Part shown: positions 25,801 through 34,943 of the stretch, piece after piece | Position numbering within the stretch: the first letter of the stretch is position 1 | How the letters are laid out: each line of letters starts with the position of its first letter | DNA from: Scolanthus callimorphus | Lineage: Eukaryota; Cnidaria; Anthozoa; Actiniaria; Edwardsiidae | Reading direction: 5' to 3' | Assembly: GCA_033964015.1 (NCBI GenBank) | Contig: CM066923.1 | Coordinates: forward strand, 8,111,978 to 8,175,977 | DNA: 64,000 nt | Translations under genes and position numbers: made by a program | Notes under the pieces: generated by a model | The model's database searches: none | What the model was told of the DNA's origin: nothing | Seen by the model: the letters and a program-made list of their open reading frames with translations, nothing else

Positions 25801-28800
25801 AATCGCCAATCATCCAACAGGTGAATTTTGAAGTCATCTGTATCTTGTGCAAAGAGCCAATCAAAATAGCTGATATTTTGCAATATTCGTAGAAAGTTTA
25901 GGGATTTGTTTTGGATTGTGCATTTCTTGTCAATAAGCTTTGAGTGGTCAGACCCTATAACCAGGAATAAAAACATGCATATTTTTAAAACTCATTGCTA
26001 ATGGCCAACGCCTCAAGGGGATTACCAAGGATTTTGATTTTTAAGGCCAATACCAAGACAGTTCTGTTTTGTAAAGTCTTTTGGCCCATGTAAAGGAATC
26101 CACAGAAGTTTTGGATCCAGGATCCCTACCCAAGGGTCCCTGATCCTGACCCATGGATCCCAGATCCCATGCTCTGGATCCTGGGTCCATCACTCTGGAT
26201 CCCGGATCCCTCACTCTGGATCCTGCATCCCACACCTCTGGATCCTGCATCCCACACCTCTGGATCCTGCATCCCACACCTCTGGATCCTGGATCTCTCA
26301 ATCTGGATCCTGGATCCCGTACTCTGAAACCCGGATCCCATACTCTGGATCCCGGATCCCATACTCTGGATACTCCCATACCTCACATTTAGCTGGATCC
26401 CAGATCCCTTTACATGAGCCGAAAAGTCATGATTCTGTTATCTGACACGCACAAAATTGCAGGTGCATTTGTCTGTAGGACTTACAACTGTTTTGATATT
26501 CTAGGCCCTAGTTCTACCTTAAGCTTATCTCTATGCTGTGCTTTTCAGAAACGCCAGACGAATTTCAGAAGATGATGATGTGGATGACAAATTGAGGACA
26601 AAGCTGTGTAAAGTCATCATGAGTACATTGTAGATGAGTTCTGACGAGAGTGGGTTGGACGAAGACGGAGAGGCTCGTGTTTTGTTTATTAAGCAGTTGT
26701 CATTGGCTACACTTAATGACTGTGTAACTTTTTAGCCATAATTTGGCGTGAACTACTTTGTTTCAGTTCGATTTATGATACATGTTTTTTTAGTAAGACC
26801 TCTAGCAGAAGACTGAAGTACATATATAGAAAATGATACATAAATAGAAAACATATTGCAATTTTACGACAACAAATGTAGAACCGTTATTATTTTAGTT
26901 GTTTAGCAACGGCAACAGGTTGTCTTGCCATGTATCGCTATGAATGTACATAAAATATATCATTTTAATGCATGCTCACTTGTTGTAAATACTACCGTGT
27001 GAAAACCGAGATTAAAAATGAAATGGAATTCCAATACTATGTGTCACGTTTGTTTAATGTGCTAGTAAAATATGCTACAAGATGATCGTATTGACAAAGG
27101 AATAATAAGAGATTAATATAGCTGAACGGAAGCAACTGAAAAGCAAGCCGAGACCGACTGTAGATAAAACTAGTATTTACGCATATAATCGCAAAAGTGG
27201 CGCGCGGGAAATAGAAATGGAAAAAATGGGAAATAGAAATGCATGAATTGTTATAGACCTCAGTGGATTTATACTAAGTCATCAACACCACATAAGTACG
27301 GTGAGAGCCTCGGTTTCAAGTTGAAAAAGTGGTGAATGACGAGAATGTGATAAAGCTTGAATTGAGAAAATAGACAAACTTGAGAAAACTTTCTTGGGAG
27401 GCTCCCACTGTATTTATGTGTCAGGTTGATGCCTATTCAGTAGAGAGCACAGAATTCAAAAACTGAATTTTTGGGCATTCAAAGGATATGCAATGTATAG
27501 TTTTCTTATGAGCGATCAGGAAACGATGTCCTATTTTTATTTTTTCAACTACCAAAGAAACTTTCAAAATAGAGGGAGCTTCATTCTTTTATATTCATCT
27601 CTTGCGGTCTCATTGATATTAATTAGCAATAGAATGAGACAGTACAACTGAGCTGTGTTTTGACAAAAAAGCAAATACAAGTAAATCAAACTTGAACTTG
27701 TTATCAAGGAGAGGGAGGAGGGAGGTTTGTGGTTTCTGTCATAAACAGAGGTACATTTTATGAGCTCGAGTGGAACACCCCTACCCAACTTTGGGTTGAG
27801 GGCCCCCACCAAATCAGGCCTGGAAATTGTGTCTGTGTGTGTCACTTTTGCAACTGAATTCTCCCTTTTTGTGACAAAAATTTTGGAAATTCTGGATGCA
27901 TGGGGGGGTCAAAAACGACCTGTCCCCAGGGTACATATATTTTCTGGAATTGCCCAGTATGGGAATTTGGAAGAAACAGTGAAAAGCAAAATATTGGGGT
28001 GAGAGTAGTCTCTCAAAAGCAACTTAAGTGGTGACTAATTTAACATTTTTGACAACCTGTGCAATTTAAGCAATCTTCAGGGTCAACAAAATTAACATAA
28101 TGCCCAAGATTTATTAGAATGAACTGGAACAAACGTCTGACTTTTGGACTATTTCTACTAGAATTGCAAAATTCAGACATTTTCTAGTAGATGAGTGAGT
28201 ATCAAAGTCAAAAAAGGACACCCAGTAAAACAATACAAATTTTAGGACGGAAATCTATGACTTTCATTCCCTTGTGTGTTATATCTATGATGTCCCTCAA
28301 GACTTACAAAATGTCTCTTTTCAGAAGAGTTAAAGTCCCATTAAAGTTTAAATAAAAGATTACGAACTTTAACTTTAAGCTTACTTAGTTTGTTTTTAAT
28401 AAGTTAACTTATTTTCCTTGTTTCTACACAAGTCTTGGTTCTATGACTAGTGAAAATAAGTCTTACATTACTGTTCTTCTTCGTCACAACGGATTTCTAC
28501 TTACATTAGCTACCTGGCATATGTCCAAGAAAGAGCCTAGTATTTGTTCACAATCATATACTGCTTCAAAAGCATGGCTTTTCTCTTTCGTCGAAGACAA
28601 ATCCATTACATGTTTGAGCTCGCCTCTAAAACGTTGTTCGATGAAAAACGAGGTTGTGCGTAGTGCGCATGGGTAGGTAACAGCCAATCAGATTTGCTCC
28701 TCAAATTGATTATTCCAGAGCTCCGTATCTTGGCGCTGGCCTAAAAGATACGCGGGCTCTGGGAACGAGATTGGTGCACCACCAAGAGTTGGAGAGGATG

Positions 28801-31800
28801 CGCATAGCCCCTACAAATGTTGCGCGCGCTTTTCAATTCTTCGCGCGCACGCTATTCGCTAAACTTGTCTCCTTTTTGTGGATGTTCCCGATATTGTTGA
28901 TAGGGATTGTTTTGTAGTCTATGGTTTGACTGGCGGAATTGATTGAAATAAAACAAAGCGCAGCGGGTAACAGCCAATCAGAGCAGCCGAAAAATAATGA
29001 ACAAAAGAAAACAGGGCGCAAAGGCTCCCGGTTGATGATGGACCTTTAACGCAACACAGTGTGTACGCAGAAAGCCTGGAAAATGAATGTCACACTTCCA
29101 AAGAGGATACCCATGCTGGGCTATGAGGCTTGAAAAATTCGGGCATATAATCTTTTTTTTTGCGATTCCTCTCCAGAGGGACATGTTTGGTAATCTGGAA
29201 ACCACTGTGGTCGCCATGGATGCCACGTCATTCAAATACCTGTCACGTGAGAAGCAGTACGAGAGGGGACTGGTACTGAGAGAGTTGAACAAAGCGCTCG
29301 TGGCGTTTCACTGTCCGGAGGCGGGTTGCCACATTATCCCTGGTACCACAGGTATACCGTCGCGCCGACTGTTTTCAGCTCAAAGTTGTTAGGAAAGTGT
29401 CTTCGGGAGATACTTTTGTCTATTGCAAGCGCTCGCCGCATAGGAAGAAAGTACGATAACGTTTAAGATTTTGCGCTTGCAGGTGCATTCAGAATTGTAG
29501 GATTAATGTAAATAGCATTTAACAAAGAAAAGTCTTAAACTTAGACTTCCCATAGTGGAAAAGAAAAGTTTTTTTCTAAGAATACTGTTAAGTTTGTCTT
29601 TCCCCTACGAACCTGTAGCTTTTTCGTTTACTTTATTGCAACTGAGAGCGTATATGAGCTGTATTAACCGACAATTGCGCAGAACACACTTTGACATCAG
29701 GGCTTAGAATGTATGGACATTTCTTCCATACATCTTCTTTCAGCCCCTTCCCTTTCCGCTGGAGGTGTTAAAGCTGTAGTTTCCCGACATCACAAACTGA
29801 CGTGAATCTTTTTTTATCCACAGATGATAGCGAAGACAATGTCAAGATTGACACGGCACACGAGGAGCCACTGAACCATGACCCAACACAGATAACAGGG
29901 CTAGATGACCTAGGGGGGTCAGTTCTTGATAGGGTTTTCACAGAGGCCTGGCGCGACCTCGAGATAAACTTGAGTAAGGCAGATGACGAAGGGGATACCA
30001 ATGGTGATTTATTAACAAATATCATGAAGAAATCAGTGGAGGAAGTCTTCAAGAAGACGCCAGAGAAAATACGACTTTATACAGAGACAGTAACCAATGC
30101 GTCGCTCGTACCAAAGTGTCTTCAACATCAAGAGTCAAGCGAATCAACTACACCATTAGTGCCCGGGACTCCGCCGTCAAGTCGGGACCACAGTGGTACC
30201 CAGACTCCTATCTCGCCCCCAGGCCCTGAGAGTTTTGTATCCGGGACATTACTGAATGGCACGAGCTTTGCAGACACGCTTTCAAAGTCTTTGTTATCAT
30301 GCGTGTCAATGACGTCATCGCTGGCAAATTCCATAGCAACGGCCGCTTCCGCTTCTTTGGAAATAACCTCTGTCACGAAGGAGAGCCTTCACAAAAGCCC
30401 AAGGGATCTGGCGTCTCCTGTTAAAAACGGCGACAAAATAATCTCGTTTTTATCTCAAAAAGTGTATAATGACCAGGAGGCGAATCCACTTAGCGCACGA
30501 GAACTACATTACGACAATCTCACCGAGTTTACCGAAGATTTGAGTTCAGTGATTAGTATGCAGAAATCTGATTGGTCAGGGCTGCAAGATACGGTTAGGG
30601 GCAAAAGTTCCCGTCAGGACTCTCCCATAGGTTTGGAGACGCTCGACGTGTGTGATTTTGACGAGGAAGCAGAGTGCGAGGCTCGAAGGAAAAGTCTCGA
30701 GGAATTAGCGCTGAGCTTGTTTGAAGACTTTGCTTCAAGTCTAGCCAAGTCGGTATTAAGCTCTGCAATGGGGACATTTGGTGGGGTATCCCAGTTGGCC
30801 TCCATATCAGAGGAAAGTGAAGAGAGTTCTGAGGACGAACTCGAGTTCCAAGACGACAGCGAAGGTCACGAGCACAACGGAACTAAAAACGGTGAATTTC
30901 AATGGGAAGAGACATGCGAAAGTGCGCTAGAAAAGGAATTTGCTTCGGTAAGCGACGAAGAGCGACCATTGCGCGACGAAGAACGGGAAAAACCAGTAAG
31001 CGAACATGTTCAGACCGGCGTTACGCGTGATGCCTGTTCGCGTGGAGAATCGCGTGACAGTTTCCATGACAGCGACAGTGACAGCGAGCCTGCAGACACC
31101 AACTGGAATTCGTCGGATATCGAGCGCGAAATCGAGGACAAATTCTTTGAACTAGATCTGTCCGACGAGGAAGAATCTTCCGCCGACCTTTCAGCCTCGA
31201 GACAATCTCTCTTACACAACTTTGCTGCCAAATTAAGCGTGGATGTCATCAATGATGGGATATCTGAGTCGATTTCTCAGAGGGGAAGTACTTCAACTGA
31301 GACTGAAGAAAAGGTAGGGCCTACAGCAATTCAAACGGTCGAGCAACGTGAAGTCAGAAGTCTGAGAAATCAGACTGAAATGGATAATTCAGGAATACAA
31401 CATTTGGCGGAATCATATGAGCTGTCATACGAGCAAATGAACAATGACAAAAGAAGTGGTGAGAAAAATGCGCATGCGCAGACTAGACCTGTCATCGTAG
31501 TTACCCATCATGTTGAGGGTATGACGTCATCGCTACTCAGTGACGCGCTAGCGGAAGCCAGTCAACAGTTATTCGTGGAGGATCAAAATGACGGAGTAGT
31601 GGATTTGAGTTGTGTGGAGAATGAAAAGGATTCGAACAATAACGAAGAGGAGGTTGGTGATAGTAAGGAGGCTGTGGATGATGATAAAGAGGAACAGAAA
31701 TGTTCGGACAGCATTGAAAGTGCGCTTTCAAATGAAAAGGACGAAGGGACATCAGTAGATTCTTCTGCTTCCCAGCAGCAAGTTGACAATACGTTAATAC

Positions 31801-33048
31801 GCGCGTCTTCAACCGAAGTTCGGAACCCACAGGGCGCTTCTCACATATCAGGTGCTAGGAATATTCCTGAATCGCGCGTGCGCTCCAAGGCACGCGACGG
31901 AGAAACGTCAACGTCACCAGCTATTAGTCCGTCAGCATTGTCATCTCTACAGCAATTCAGTGACATGATGACACGGCAGCTTATTGACGCCAGCACGGCG
32001 ATAGTAGACGCCGGCGAGCGTCTCTCCCAGGGCACTCCGACACCAGTGCCGGTTGCCACGGGCAACTGGGGGTGTGGTGTATTCAAGGGTGACGCCGAGA
32101 TGAAGGCGGTGCTACAGTGGATGGCCGCCTCTGCTGTCCGATGTCCGACACTGGTCTACCACACCTTTGGGGATAGCAGAATGGCGCAGGTATTATTTGA
32201 CGGAATCTTTGCACAGGAGGAGGGTCTCCAAACCAACCACCCATGAGTATCCATAGGCTCCTGTCTCCATTGAAGGCCACAAAAAAATACTTGAAAAGGC
32301 ACGCTTCGAGACAAAATGGGTCTATTTGGAGACATGAAGTTTTGTATGAGAGGTCCAGGTTCAAGACGGAAATGGTACTTCTAGAGGAGAGGGTCTTTCC
32401 CAAAATTGTTTGGCAGGAGGGTGTCTTCTGATGTGTGGAAATTCCAGGGCAAGGAAATTGTTATCCTGAGTTTTCTTTATTTTGTCTTCCTGTCTGTTGC
32501 TGCTTAGCAAAAGCGCTGCGCAGAGATTCTTAACTTAGATCACGAGACTCAGACAAACAATCCCTCTGAAATCCCATTCAGAAGGATCGTGCTCGAAATA
32601 CCAGCCAGGGTAGGAGTACATACAAGCTCTGCTATAATAAGTGGAACAACCAGTTTACCAACTCATTTTGTATTCTTCTTTTGAGAGAAAACTGAGAAAA
32701 TTGGAGAAAAGTATATTTGCATGTCTGAGTTTTTAATAAGAGTGACTTCATCTGTGCGCAGCGCTATTGGCCTTGGGAATCATTGTTTTTATCGTATTCT
32801 TTCTTTATCCCCAAAATTAATCATTCCAAACATCCATAAGTATTTCAACCGCAACGCGAACATCCCCTTTATTTCCACAGCTATTTAAGCTGCAGCAAAC
32901 CTTGCGCCAGCGTGACTGGAGAGTACGTGACGTCATGCAAGTGATGTCACACTATTGTGACAGCGTGACAAAAAGAATGGCAGGGGACGATGGCGGAGAA
33001 GTAGAGAGTATCAGCTTGTTTGATATGCTGTTGAACTCTTGTGTTTAA
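16851..33048 (+). CDS. PARG: Poly(ADP-ribose) glycohydrolase with large insertion in the catalytic domain (1255 residues)
   Basis: Exons: 16851-17214, 17883-18018, 18493-18604, 19388-19507, 20435-20491, 21035-21124, 21778-21855, 29177-29351, 29824-32189, 32508-32609, 32881-33048; every junction keeps frame with GT-AG sites. PARG removes poly(ADP-ribose) from proteins by endo- and exoglycosidic cleavage. The PARG helical domain (residues ~1-230) leads into the macrodomain. The signature GGGVLGSGHTQEE lies at 253-265, so E264/E265 match the catalytic Glu pair. The YTGYG loop is at 301-305, the TTVVAMDA strand follows in exon 8, and GNWGCGVFKGD starts at 1124, then FGD at 1159. The N-terminal regulatory region of vertebrate PARG is absent. 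Between exon 8 and GNWGCG sit ~743 extra residues (378-1120), acidic and Ser-rich, from exon 9; PARG normally has a short loop there. Exon 10 adds 34 residues. All catalytic motifs are intact, so activity is expected. Intron 7 is 7.3 kb and repeat-filled. Confidence 0.93.
19620..19917 (+). repeat. 43-bp tandem repeat in PARG intron 4
   Basis: Units starting GCTAACGCCAGCTCGCGC and continuing TTTTCTAACGCTTGACTCGG repeat with a 43-bp period at about 19667, 19710, 19753 and 19796, with degenerate units on each side (about seven in all). It starts 113 bp after the exon 4 donor. It is non-coding. Confidence 0.85.
20646..20987. mobile_element. hAT-type MITE, 342 bp, 8-bp TSD
   Basis: CCCGGGGGGG...CCCCCCCGGG termini are flanked by an identical 8-bp duplication AGTTATAG (20638-20645 and 20988-20995), the length produced by hAT transposases. 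Subterminal 'actcccatattttcagacg' and 'gctcgtc' copies are inverted. It lies in PARG intron 5. Confidence 0.85.
21143..21368. mobile_element. MITE, 226 bp, TTAA target duplication
   Basis: AGAGCCTCTGTCAGCC on the left and GGCTGACTAGGGCTCT on the right are imperfect inverted termini flanked by TTAA on both sides (piggyBac/Kolobok-like). It begins 18 bp after the exon 6 donor of PARG. A longer relative lies at 57575-57955. Confidence 0.75.
22725..23005. repeat. Palindromic repeat rich in 'taatggtctatt'
   Basis: Multiple inverted copies of AATGGTCTATT/AATAGACCATT, a GCCTTCGGCC hairpin centre at about 22948, and an ATTCTGATTGGCTGAGC motif at about 22749. MITE-like and non-coding. Confidence 0.55.
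23892..24171. mobile_element. MITE, 280 bp, with ~40-bp TIRs
   Basis: CAGTCAAAAGACATGAAGCG opens the element and its reverse complement closes it; identity extends through 'tgcccctagagttgaatatt'. The interior is AT-rich with nested 'ttattccattatt' motifs. A CAG terminus suggests a hAT relative, but no clear target duplication is seen. Confidence 0.75.
24910..26633 (+). CDS. Possible terminal exon pair of an unidentified transcript inside PARG intron 7
   Basis: An open segment 24910-24958 (ending GAGAG|GTGAG) can be joined in phase 2 to 26549-26633 (TTTTCAG acceptor, stop TAG). Together they read as an Arg/Gln/Glu-rich stretch, then RRISEDDDVDDKL and a short C-terminus ending VIMSTL. The composition is protein-like and both splice sites are good. 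No upstream exon or start was found, and neither segment fits the PARG frame. It could equally be a relic. Confidence 0.2.
26110..26400 (+). repeat. 21-bp minisatellite rich in GGATCC
   Basis: Units of the form CTCTGGATCCCGGATCCCATA repeat with about a 21-bp period and frequent substitutions. Because the unit is a multiple of three, frames stay open on both strands, but the resulting dipeptide-like repeats are not genes. Confidence 0.85.
29824..32189 (+). other. PARG: PARG exon 9: giant exon with acidic insert and repeated amphipathic helices
   Basis: This 2366-nt exon encodes residues ~378-1166. The first 743 residues have no PARG counterpart; the last 46 return to the catalytic core (VATGNWGCG onward). 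Helix-like motifs with spacing hydrophobic-x-x-hydrophobic-pair recur: LLTNIMKKSVEEV (~440-452), FADTLSKSLLSCV (526-538), FASSLAKSVLSSA (680-692), FAAKLSVDVINDG (844-856), MTSSLLSDALAEA (944-956) and FSDMMTRQLIDAS (1089-1101). They are separated by Ser/Glu/Asp-rich disordered stretches. FASSLAKSVLSSA fits the published RII-binding consensus of A-kinase anchoring proteins; the others fit loosely. An RRKS sequence, a PKA-type site, precedes that helix (~665-668). PKA anchoring is inference only. Confidence 0.7.
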
Positions 33049-33052
33049 TAAA
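33047..33052 (+). terminator. PARG polyadenylation signal AATAAA overlapping the stop codon
   Basis: The stop TAA at 33046-33048 overlaps AATAAA (33047-33052), so the 3' UTR may be only a few tens of bases long. Confidence 0.6.
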
Positions 33053-34240
33053 CGGCCCCTTGCGGGGAGATCTGAATAGCGATTCTCCTTAGAGAAGCAG
33101 TACGCTTTGAAAGTGAATGTTGGTTGAGAGAATTTGCTTGGTGATATTCCGATCATCTGTTTGCTTCACAATATGCTAGGAATTTGCTTCCACATTGAGA
33201 TTCCTGTGGATAGCGACTAAAGAGGAGAGGAAGACTGCGCCACAGGAATCCAAAATCTAGAGAAATTTTTTCGAGTAACTCTACAAAAGAATTGGCTCCT
33301 ACTGTGCTAGAACGAAACGAAGGGCATGATCGTTTTGTTAGAAAATCTTGTTAAACCACACGACCTTAACGTCAGTTCGCCTAGACTGCTTGCAGTCCCT
33401 TATTTCACGAACATCCGTAAATGCAAGAGAAAAGTCTTATTCACCTAAGCGCTTTGTTTAGTGTCCAATCACGATCAGTGCATCACTGGGGACGTTTGCC
33501 GGTGAGTCCGCCTCGGTGCGCCTAGCGTGACTGGACACCAAACAAAGCGCCTAAGTGAATAAAGGGACCACTTGGGACGTTTACCGGTGAGTCCCCCGTG
33601 GTGCGCTGAGCGCGACACGAAAACAAGGTGCTTTAGGTAAATGAACGCGGGCTTAGCAAAGATGGCTTTGCTCTTGCATTTTTTGATGATCTCCAAATAA
33701 GAGACCGCATGCAGTCTACTTTGCGCCACACCCAGGCGAAGGTTGTTGCCAATGCGTGGTGCGGCGTGTCTACAGCAGATCTGATGACAAACGACTGACG
33801 TCGATTACAATGTTACATGAAAAGTATAGATCTCTGACTGTATAGCAAACTTTTGTAGAGCTCAAGAGTCTAGATAGACACCTGGGGCCGGTTCCTGAAA
33901 GGTTGGATAAAGTTATCCACTGGATAACCTTATCCAACCTTTCAGGAACCGGCCCCTGAAGTATCTGGACAATACGTGTTTGAAGACAACAATAATGATG
34001 AATGGCCACGAACGCTGGCTCGTTTGTGGTTAAATATTTTTATCGATAAGTATTGTATAACTAAATTTGGTAAACTAGGAATTTTTGTAAATAAAAATGG
34101 AAAAGGGAAGAGAAGTGAAACGATTTATTTATATTCATATAAGGCAACAATTGAGGATTCAAGTTATGGCTGTAGGCATGTACACGACTTTAAAGGCCTC
34201 AAATTTTTTTTTCAAACTGTAGCATTTTCAATTACTTTTT
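33053..34240. other. Intergenic region with short repeats; convergent gene ends
   Basis: This is the start of the space between the 3' ends of PARG (plus) and the PAN-pentraxin gene (minus). 33445-33648 has inverted and direct copies of CACCTAAGCGCTTTGTTT and 'gggacgtttgccggtgagtc'. 33883-33954 is a 72-bp hairpin (GGGGCCGGTTCCTGAAAGG and its complement around TATCCACTGGATA), a small MITE. No exon was recognised. Confidence 0.6.
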
Positions 34241-34255
34241 GAAGGTTTCTATGAG

Positions 34256-34495
34256 CATTCTCGTTCCCATAGCCAGCTCGGTCATTCTGACTGTCGGAGG
34301 CTCTGGTGCGAGACAAAACCGGATGTCACATCGGATTTTCCATATATCGGTGACCGTCTTTGTCGGGTAGGCGAATTTCAAAATGGCGAGCGTGAATATC
34401 GGCCAATCAGAATCGGCCTGTGATTGTCTGGCGCCAGAGAGCCTACGACAAACAACAAACAGCGGATTATTATAGGCTCTGGGAACGAGAATGGG
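34256..34495. mobile_element. MITE with CATTCTCGTTCCCA termini
   Basis: CATTCTCGTTCCCATAGCC at the left end and GGCTCTGGGAACGAGAATG at the right end are inverted repeats. The same GGCTCTGGGAACGAGA motif occurs in the repeats at about 22130 and 28770, so this is one family with several copies here. Confidence 0.65.
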
Positions 34496-34943
34496 TGTCA
34501 CAGGGGTTACGCGCGGTCCGTGATTGGTATGACGCGCAGCGTTAATAGCGTTGCGTGAAGCGTGATCTCGAAACCTTTGTGGCACGTAACCTGTTCAATG
34601 TAAGCGGAAATCAAGTCTGCATTGGCAGGTACTTCATAGATGGTACATCAGGCTGTACGTATCTCTTTCAATGTCTTATAGGAGGAGGATATACAAAGTA
34701 TCACAGTCTGCATGGACAAAAACAGTTGAAATTTAATGAACTTATTATCGAAAAATTGCAACGATGTCTTTAACATCTAAATTAGTGATCTTATCATTTG
34801 TGATATTCCTTTACGATTCAGCTATCATCAACATACAATGAACATACAGCATCTATTTCTTTCAACATCTAAACAACTTTCTAAAGAACAACAAATCATT
34901 GATTGTTCCAAGAAATTTACCTTAAGATCCAAGAAATTCCATG

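Larger units (their letters stand above)
21856..29176 (+). other. PARG intron 7 (7.3 kb), filled with repeats
   Basis: Bounded by CACAG|GTAAAA and CTCCAG|AGG. It contains a GGGCTCTGGG-type repeat at each end in opposite orientation (about 22105-22205 and 28700-28800), a GGTCTAT-rich palindrome (22725-23005), a MITE at 23892-24171 and a GGATCC minisatellite (26110-26400). A splice-flanked open segment pair (24910-24958, 26549-26633) may be exons of another transcript. The rest is AT-rich with no recognisable product. Confidence 0.8.

Noticed and set aside
26041..26392. Open frames on both strands across GGATCC units
   Set aside because: Minisatellite with a period divisible by three; the products are simple repeats.
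32256..32310. FFAT-like motif in the PARG insert (EDKFFELDLSDEE, encoded near 31135-31180)
   Set aside because: Acidic flank and FFE core are suggestive of VAP binding, but positions 1, 5 and 7 do not fit the consensus.
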